Origin: Corallibacter vietnamensis
Lineage (GTDB): Bacteria > Bacteroidota > Bacteroidia > Flavobacteriales > Flavobacteriaceae
Length of the DNA stretch: 6,011 nucleotides
Assembly: GCF_039537875.1 (NCBI RefSeq)
Contig: NZ_BAABBI010000011.1
Coordinates: 1 to 6,011 of the forward strand
Direction of reading: 5' to 3'
Below are positions 1 through 6,011 of this stretch, one piece after another; within the stretch, counting starts at the first letter, position 1, and each line of letters starts with the position of its first letter. A program made the position numbers and the translations under genes. The notes beneath the pieces are model-generated. The model was not told where the DNA came from, did not search any database, and saw only the letters and a program-made list of their open reading frames with translations.

Positions 1-229
1 TATCATCTTCAGCGCAAGAATTTCTAGATTTAATAGTAAGGTCAACGCTATAGTTTTCATTATAATCTAAAATAGCGTTATAAAAGTCAAAGATATGTCT
101 AAAGTGTTTACCTAAATTAGAATAAAAAGGCGGTATAGTATCGTTACAAAAATCGCTTTTATCTACGACATTCAATATGATATTCGATTTTAAAAGTGTA
201 TTTATACAAGCCTCTATTACTACATGCAT
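1..229 (-). CDS. DinB-like superfamily protein, N-terminal part (runs off the window)
   Basis: An open frame of 76 codons starts at ATG 229-227 and is still open at base 1, so only the N-terminal part is seen. The start is well constrained: an in-frame TGA lies five codons upstream (244-242) and no other ATG lies between. Residues 37-49 read SNLGKHFRHIFDF, followed by a tyrosine-rich stretch and KSRNSCAEDD at 67-76. The pattern GxHxRHhhxF, then R-N and an acidic end, is what I know from flavobacterial DinB-like proteins, four-helix-bundle proteins that often bind a metal through histidines; H42 or H45 would be the first ligand. Cellular role and substrate are unknown for this subgroup. No Shine-Dalgarno sequence is visible, which is normal in Bacteroidota. 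It is co-directional with the rRNA operon but separated from it by a strong terminator, so it probably has its own promoter. The reading frame is firm; the family call rests on motif recognition only. Confidence 0.72.
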   Translation of the reverse strand, partial: MHVVIEACINTLLKSNIILNVVDKSDFCNDTIPPFYSNLGKHFRHIFDFYNAILDYNENYSVDLTIKSRNSCAEDD

Positions 230-280
230 ATATTTATAGATTCAATATTTCTCTAATATAAAATAAATATAGTGATTAGT

Positions 281-309
281 CAATATTACATCGAGACCTT
301 ACAAACAAA
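281..309 (-). promoter_or_regulatory. Possible weak promoter for the DinB-like gene
   Basis: On the minus strand TAATATTG (288-281) is one base off the Bacteroidota -7 consensus TAnnTTTG. A TTTG (309-306) lies 17 bp upstream and could be the -33 element. The site lies between the rRNA terminator and the ATG at 229, where a promoter is expected, with about 45-50 nt of leader. The DNA is AT-rich and such near matches arise by chance, so this is only a candidate. Confidence 0.25.
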
Positions 310-328
310 AAAGGAAATTATGTAAAAT

Positions 329-359
329 AAAAAACCCTTCCATTAAAAATGAAAGGGTT
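329..359 (-). terminator. Rho-independent terminator of the rRNA operon
   Basis: The transcript can form an 11-bp stem, AACCCUUUCAU pairing with AUGGAAGGGUU, containing one U-G wobble and closing a 5-nt loop (359-333). It is followed by a run of U (332-329, continuous with the two U at the stem foot). It begins only about 4 nt after the 5S 3' end and is the only strong terminator seen, so it very likely ends the operon and insulates the downstream gene. Confidence 0.92.
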
Positions 360-362
360 CAA

Positions 363-471
363 AAAAGGCGACGACCTACTCTCCCACAAATGCAGTACCA
401 TCGGCGCTAACGGGCTTAACTACTCTGTTCGGAATGGTAAGAGGTGAGCCCCGTCGCTATAACCACCTTAA
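363..471 (-). rRNA. rrf: 5S ribosomal RNA
   Basis: This is the 5S rRNA of the large ribosomal subunit, last in the operon. The RNA starts near UUAAGGUGGUUAUAGCGACG and ends near GUAGGUCGUCGCCUUU, so the two ends form the usual terminal helix with several G-U pairs. The conserved central part CCAUUCCGAACAGAGUAGUUAAGC (442-414 region) is unmistakable. Length is about 109 nt, normal for Bacteroidota. The exact ends are uncertain by a few bases. The first bases of the mature RNA (463-456) can also pair with the spacer just upstream (479-472), an alternative fold noted separately. Downstream comes the intrinsic terminator. Confidence 0.95.
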
Positions 472-479
472 GTTATAGC
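456..479 (-). other. Inverted repeat across the 5S 5' end (alternative precursor hairpin)
   Basis: In the transcript GCUAUAAC (479-472) in the spacer is perfectly complementary to GUUAUAGC (463-456) inside 5S, with an 8-nt loop UUAAGGUG that holds the mature 5S 5' end. This 8-bp hairpin would compete with the mature 5S terminal helix and could mark the precursor for 5' processing. The complementarity is seen directly; the role is inferred. Confidence 0.6.
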
Positions 480-525
480 TGATGTGATATTAATTATCAC
501 TTTCAGCGTCACATTTACATGTGAC
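478..525 (-). repeat. Two adjacent hairpins in the 23S-5S spacer
   Basis: The first hairpin in the transcript (525-508) has a 7-bp stem, GUCACAU pairing with AUGUGAC, around a 4-nt loop. The next (507-478) has GCUGA pairing with UCAGC and, inside a small internal loop, GUGAUA pairing with UAUCAC around a 5-nt loop. They abut with no gap. The foot of the second (479-478) overlaps the alternative 5S hairpin by two bases, so the two cannot both form fully. Neither is followed by a U-run, so they look like processing or spacing structures, not terminators. Confidence 0.6.
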
Positions 526-535
526 AAATATTTTA

Positions 536-559
536 ACATATTGAAAAAAATTACATGAA
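536..559 (-). other. 3' arm of the 23S rRNA processing stem
   Basis: This spacer segment, downstream of 23S in the transcript, is complementary to 3525-3502 upstream of 23S. The pairing is 14 bp (ACAUAUUGAAAAAA with its complement), a 2-nt mismatch, then 8 bp. Such arms bracketing 23S form the long duplex cut by RNase III in the 30S precursor of other bacteria. The arm lies about 27 nt beyond the mature 23S 3' end. Confidence 0.8.
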
Positions 560-585
560 TATAATTTGTACTCTAAAAAAACAGG

Positions 586-3412
<2,827 letters not shown>

Positions 3413-3433
3413 TTTTGTCTTTTTAATGAGTTT

Positions 3434-3465
3434 GATTAATTAAAAGCTCGTAACTTTAATTAATC
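3434..3465 (-). repeat. 11-bp hairpin just upstream of 23S
   Basis: GATTAATTAAA (3434-3444) and TTTAATTAATC (3455-3465) are perfect reverse complements separated by 10 nt. In the transcript this forms an AU-rich hairpin 22 nt before the mature 23S 5' end, inside the 23S processing stem. It may help fold the precursor; no known family is recognised. Confidence 0.55.
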
Positions 3466-3476
3466 CTATTTATTTT

Positions 3477-3501
3477 ATCAAAATATTTATAATATTCTGA
3501 T
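3477..3501 (-). repeat. Hairpin next to the 23S processing arm
   Basis: In the transcript AUCA-G-AAUAUU, a 3-nt loop AUA, then AAUAUU-U-UGAU form an 11-bp stem with one G-U pair. It directly abuts the inner end of the 5' arm of the 23S processing stem (3502-3525), so it could stack on it. This is seen as complementarity; function is inferred. Confidence 0.5.
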
Positions 3502-3525
3502 TTCATGTATCTTTTTTCAATATGT
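3502..3525 (-). other. 5' arm of the 23S rRNA processing stem
   Basis: The transcript segment from 3525 to 3502 begins ACAUAUUGAAAAAA and ends UACAUGAA. It matches the reverse complement of 559-536 in the 23S-5S spacer at 22 of 24 positions. Together the arms loop out the whole 23S, the layout known for RNase III substrates. The outer eight bases, ACAUAUUG, also belong to the boxA-like motif at 3518-3533. Confidence 0.8.
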
Positions 3526-3533
3526 CAATGAAC
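3518..3533 (-). promoter_or_regulatory. boxA-like antitermination site before 23S
   Basis: The transcript reads GUUCAUUGACAUAUUG. A second copy with 14 of 16 bases the same precedes 16S (5492-5507). In other bacteria boxA is a short RNA site bound by NusB-S10 that keeps RNA polymerase from terminating early in rRNA genes, and it occurs in the leader and again in the 16S-23S spacer, exactly as here. The similarity to E. coli boxA (GCUCUUUAACA) is loose; placement and duplication are the main support. Confidence 0.6.
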
Positions 3534-3552
3534 TTTTTAGCTTTCGCTATCG

Positions 3553-3626
3553 TGGAGAATATCGGAGTCGAACCGATGACCTCCTGCGTGCAAGGCAGGC
3601 GCTCTAGCCAGCTGAGCTAATTCCCC
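3553..3626 (-). tRNA. tRNA-Ala (anticodon UGC)
   Basis: A 74-nt cloverleaf reads alanine codons. The acceptor stem GGGGAAU pairs with AUUCUCC and includes the G3-U70 wobble that identifies alanine tRNAs to alanyl-tRNA synthetase. The anticodon loop is CUUGCAC with anticodon UGC at 3592-3590, on the stem CCUGC/GCAGG. The T arm is AUCGG-UUCGACU-CCGAU. The discriminator base is A, and the next bases are CG and not CCA, so the CCA tail is added after transcription. It sits second in the 16S-23S spacer, the usual Ile-Ala order. Confidence 0.98.
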
Positions 3627-3631
3627 ATTTA

Positions 3632-3664
3632 GAATTCAGAATTTTGAATTCAGAATTTTGAATT
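3632..3664 (-). repeat. 14-bp tandem repeat between the two tRNAs
   Basis: GAATTCAGAATTTT occurs twice in perfect tandem (3632-3645 and 3646-3659), followed by a further GAATT (3660-3664). Each unit contains self-complementary GAATTC and GAATTTT/AAAATTC-type elements, so the stretch can fold in several registers. It lies in the 74-nt Ala-Ile spacer. It looks like a slippage-prone spacer; no function can be read from it. Confidence 0.75.
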
Positions 3665-3700
3665 GTGAATCCCAACTTCTAGAATTTCCTTTTCTATTAG

Positions 3701-3774
3701 TAGTCTCAGGCAGACTCGAACTGCCGACCTCTACATTATCAGTGTAGCGCTCTAACCAGCTGAGCTATGAGACT
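3701..3774 (-). tRNA. tRNA-Ile (anticodon GAU)
   Basis: A 74-nt cloverleaf reads AUC and AUU codons. The acceptor stem AGUCUCA pairs perfectly with UGAGACU, so the first pair is A-U rather than the G-C of E. coli. The anticodon loop is CUGAUAA with GAU at 3740-3738 on the stem CUACA/UGUAG. The T arm is GGCAG-UUCGAGU-CUGCC. The discriminator is A, and the following bases CUA show that CCA is not encoded. It is the first tRNA after 16S. Confidence 0.98.
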
Positions 3775-3805
3775 CTACTATAATAGATCATTTTTAAATT
3801 AACAG

Positions 3806-3818
3806 CAAGAGAATAAAT
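3806..3818 (-). other. 3' arm of the 16S rRNA processing stem
   Basis: The transcript reads AUUUAUUCUCUUG here, perfectly complementary over 13 bases to CAAGAGAAUAAAU in the leader (5450-5438). Beyond one mismatch on the outside, four further pairs (one wobble) can form, and a few more on the inner side. The two arms bring the ends of the 16S precursor together, as in the RNase III stem of other bacteria. The arm lies 36 nt beyond the 16S 3' end. Confidence 0.8.
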
Positions 3819-3853
3819 GTTTCTTTTCCTTTTCTTATTAGTCGTCTTTCTCT

Positions 3854-5381
<1,528 letters not shown>

Positions 5382-5437
5382 TAATTCTTAAATATTATTT
5401 AACAACTAACAGAAAATTGTTTTTGGTACTCAAAATG

Positions 5438-5450
5438 ATTTATTCTCTTG
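5438..5450 (-). other. 5' arm of the 16S rRNA processing stem
   Basis: CAAGAGAAUAAAU in the leader, 57 nt before the mature 16S 5' end, is a perfect complement of the segment at 3818-3806 in the 16S-tRNA spacer. The symmetric distances from the two 16S ends fit a precursor stem cut by RNase III. This is seen directly as an inverted repeat; the enzyme is inferred from other bacteria. Confidence 0.8.
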
Positions 5451-5491
5451 TTATTGTAATTCGTTTCCAAATTACTTTTACGCTGTCAATT

Positions 5492-5507
5492 CAATATGTG
5501 TATGAAC
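5492..5507 (-). promoter_or_regulatory. boxA-like antitermination site in the leader
   Basis: The transcript reads GUUCAUACACAUAUUG, matching the site before 23S (3533-3518) at 14 of 16 positions. It lies between the last promoter and the 16S processing arm, the same order as in E. coli rRNA leaders. I infer a boxA role in Nus-dependent antitermination; the match to the E. coli sequence itself is weak. Confidence 0.6.
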
Positions 5508-5522
5508 TTGTTTTCTTTTCTC

Positions 5523-5541
5523 TTTAAGCTTTCAGCTTAAA
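5523..5541 (-). repeat. 8-bp hairpin at the start of the P3 leader
   Basis: TTTAAGCT and AGCTTAAA (5523-5530 and 5534-5541) form a perfect 8-bp stem with a 3-nt loop, GAA in the transcript. If P3 starts transcription near 5544, this hairpin lies within the first few nucleotides of that transcript, followed by a purine-rich run. A 5'-end hairpin could affect promoter escape or protect the leader; no U-run follows, so it is not a terminator. Confidence 0.55.
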
Positions 5542-5549
5542 AGCGGGTG

Positions 5550-5580
5550 CAAATATAAAACCCTTTTTTAATTCCTGCAA
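5550..5580 (-). promoter_or_regulatory. rRNA promoter P3 (nearest 16S)
   Basis: On the minus strand the -7 element is TATATTTG (5557-5550), followed by C as is common in flavobacteria, and a TTG -33 element lies at 5580-5578 with a 20-bp spacer. This fits TTG-N17-23-TAnnTTTG, the consensus for the primary sigma factor of Bacteroidota. Runs of A directly upstream (minus strand, 5581-5635) resemble UP elements. The predicted start is near 5544, giving a leader of about 160 nt. The surrounding bases match P1 and P2 at about 18 of 22 positions. Confidence 0.78.
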
Positions 5581-5674
5581 CATTTTTTTTAATTTTTTTT
5601 CAAAATATTTTTTTTCGCAATATTTCAACTTTTAAATCTCAAAAACTTCTCAAGGAACTTCCTAAAAACACTCT

Positions 5675-5702
5675 CGTTTTTAGCGGCTGCAAACATACAA
5701 CC
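5675..5702 (-). repeat. 28-bp promoter repeat, copy at P2
   Basis: This block matches 5810-5837 at 27 of 28 positions, exactly 135 bp apart. It covers the -7 element and the first transcribed bases (GCAGCCGCTAAAAACG). A second shared segment, AAAAACACTCT, precedes it directly on the plus strand (5664-5674) and recurs at 5772-5782. The P1 copy has 27 extra bases between the two segments. Confidence 0.85.
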
Positions 5703-5718
5703 TTTTTTTTAACTACAA
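5690..5718 (-). promoter_or_regulatory. rRNA promoter P2 (middle)
   Basis: The -7 element on the minus strand is TATGTTTG (5697-5690), a full match to TAnnTTTG, followed by C. A TTG -33 element at 5718-5716 leaves an 18-bp spacer. An A-rich block of about 40 bp lies upstream on the minus strand, UP-element-like. Predicted start is near 5684. Confidence 0.75.
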
Positions 5719-5809
5719 TGCTTTTTTTGAATTTTTTTTAAAGTTTTTTTTCGCTTTAAATTCCTTCTAAAAAAAACACTCTGTTTATGAACTTTGCCGT
5801 AAACGCTAC

Positions 5810-5837
5810 CGTTTTTAGCGGCTGCAAATATACAACC
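5810..5837 (-). repeat. 28-bp promoter repeat, copy at P1
   Basis: This is the partner of the block at 5675-5702; the single difference lies inside the variable positions of the -7 element. On the minus strand just downstream, CGCTA and TAGCG (5820-5816 and 5808-5804) could form a small hairpin at the very start of the P1 transcript, which the P2 copy lacks. Confidence 0.85.
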
Positions 5838-5857
5838 CTTTTTTACTTTATAACAAA
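5825..5857 (-). promoter_or_regulatory. rRNA promoter P1 (farthest upstream)
   Basis: The -7 element is TATATTTG (5832-5825) and the -33 element is a full TTTG (5857-5854), with a 21-bp spacer. This is the best consensus match of the three. Runs of A upstream on the minus strand (5858-5888) resemble an UP element. Predicted start is near 5819. Transcripts from here would read through P2 and P3. Confidence 0.8.
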
Positions 5858-6011
5858 CTTTTTTTAACCTTTTTTTGCCTTTTTTTTAACCTTGACCATT
5901 AAAAACCTTGTTTACAACATGTTAATGATAAAGTTTTTTTAATCCTTTTTATATAGACCATAAACTATACTCCTTAAATCAACAAAAATCTTATACTACA
6001 CTTTAAATCTA
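5858..6011. other. AT-rich region upstream of the operon, no gene seen
   Basis: Both strands are full of stop codons and I see no tRNA, terminator or further promoter match. The part next to P1 (5858-5888) carries several T-runs, A-runs on the transcribed strand, broken by GGTT and GGC motifs, and is probably part of the P1 upstream element. The gene on the far side is beyond the window. Confidence 0.6.

Noticed and set aside
478..525. Spacer hairpins as an early terminator before 5S
   Set aside because: No U-run follows either stem, and termination here would remove 5S from the operon.
3632..3664. Tandem 14-mers as a CRISPR array or attachment site
   Set aside because: Direct tandem copies without spacers, and only two complete units; no integrase or cas gene nearby.
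5570..5890. Homopolymer T-runs as assembly or sequencing artefact
   Set aside because: They recur at the same place relative to each promoter and fit A-tract upstream elements; run lengths may still be miscalled by a base.
5899..5961. Minus-strand 20-codon frame with AAGGAG 8 nt before its ATG
   Set aside because: Very short, lysine-rich as expected from A-rich DNA, and Bacteroidota rarely use Shine-Dalgarno sites; no other support for a leader peptide.

Overview
This window is one complete ribosomal RNA operon, read entirely on the minus strand, plus the start of one protein gene downstream of it. In transcript order it holds three tandem promoters (about 5857 to 5550), a leader with a boxA-like site and a 16S processing arm, 16S rRNA (5381 to 3854), tRNA-Ile(GAU) (3774 to 3701), tRNA-Ala(UGC) (3626 to 3553), 23S rRNA (about 3412 to 586), 5S rRNA (about 471 to 363) and a strong intrinsic terminator (359 to 329). 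About 100 bp further on, a partial DinB-like protein gene begins at 229 and leaves the window at base 1. The open frames that appear inside 16S and 23S on either strand are chance frames in rRNA and are not annotated.

The organism is a member of Bacteroidota, very probably Flavobacteriaceae. The 16S ends in GGAACACCUCCUUUCU and has family-typical variable regions. All three promoters fit the Bacteroidota consensus (TTG, 17-23 bp, TAnnTTTG) and not the sigma-70 TTGACA/TATAAT form. The non-rRNA DNA is very AT-rich. From memory, the 16S variable regions look most like the marine group around Winogradskyella, Psychroserpens and Formosa; the genus is not secure without an alignment.

The RNA-level architecture is unusually readable. 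Two copies of a 16-nt boxA-like motif precede 16S and 23S. A 13-bp arm brackets 16S, and a 24-nt arm (22 matched) brackets 23S and shares bases with the second boxA. Several local hairpins sit in the spacers and around the 5S 5' end. Upstream, the promoter region looks built by duplication: a 28-bp block covering the -7 element and early transcribed region occurs twice, 135 bp apart, with a more diverged third copy 140 bp further downstream. Bases 5858-6011 show no gene.

I found no novel multi-gene system. The most informative observations are the duplicated promoter array, the coupling of boxA with the 23S processing arm, the alternative fold at the 5S 5' end, and compensated base-pair changes at two antibiotic-relevant rRNA sites (16S 1409-1491 and 23S 2057-2611).
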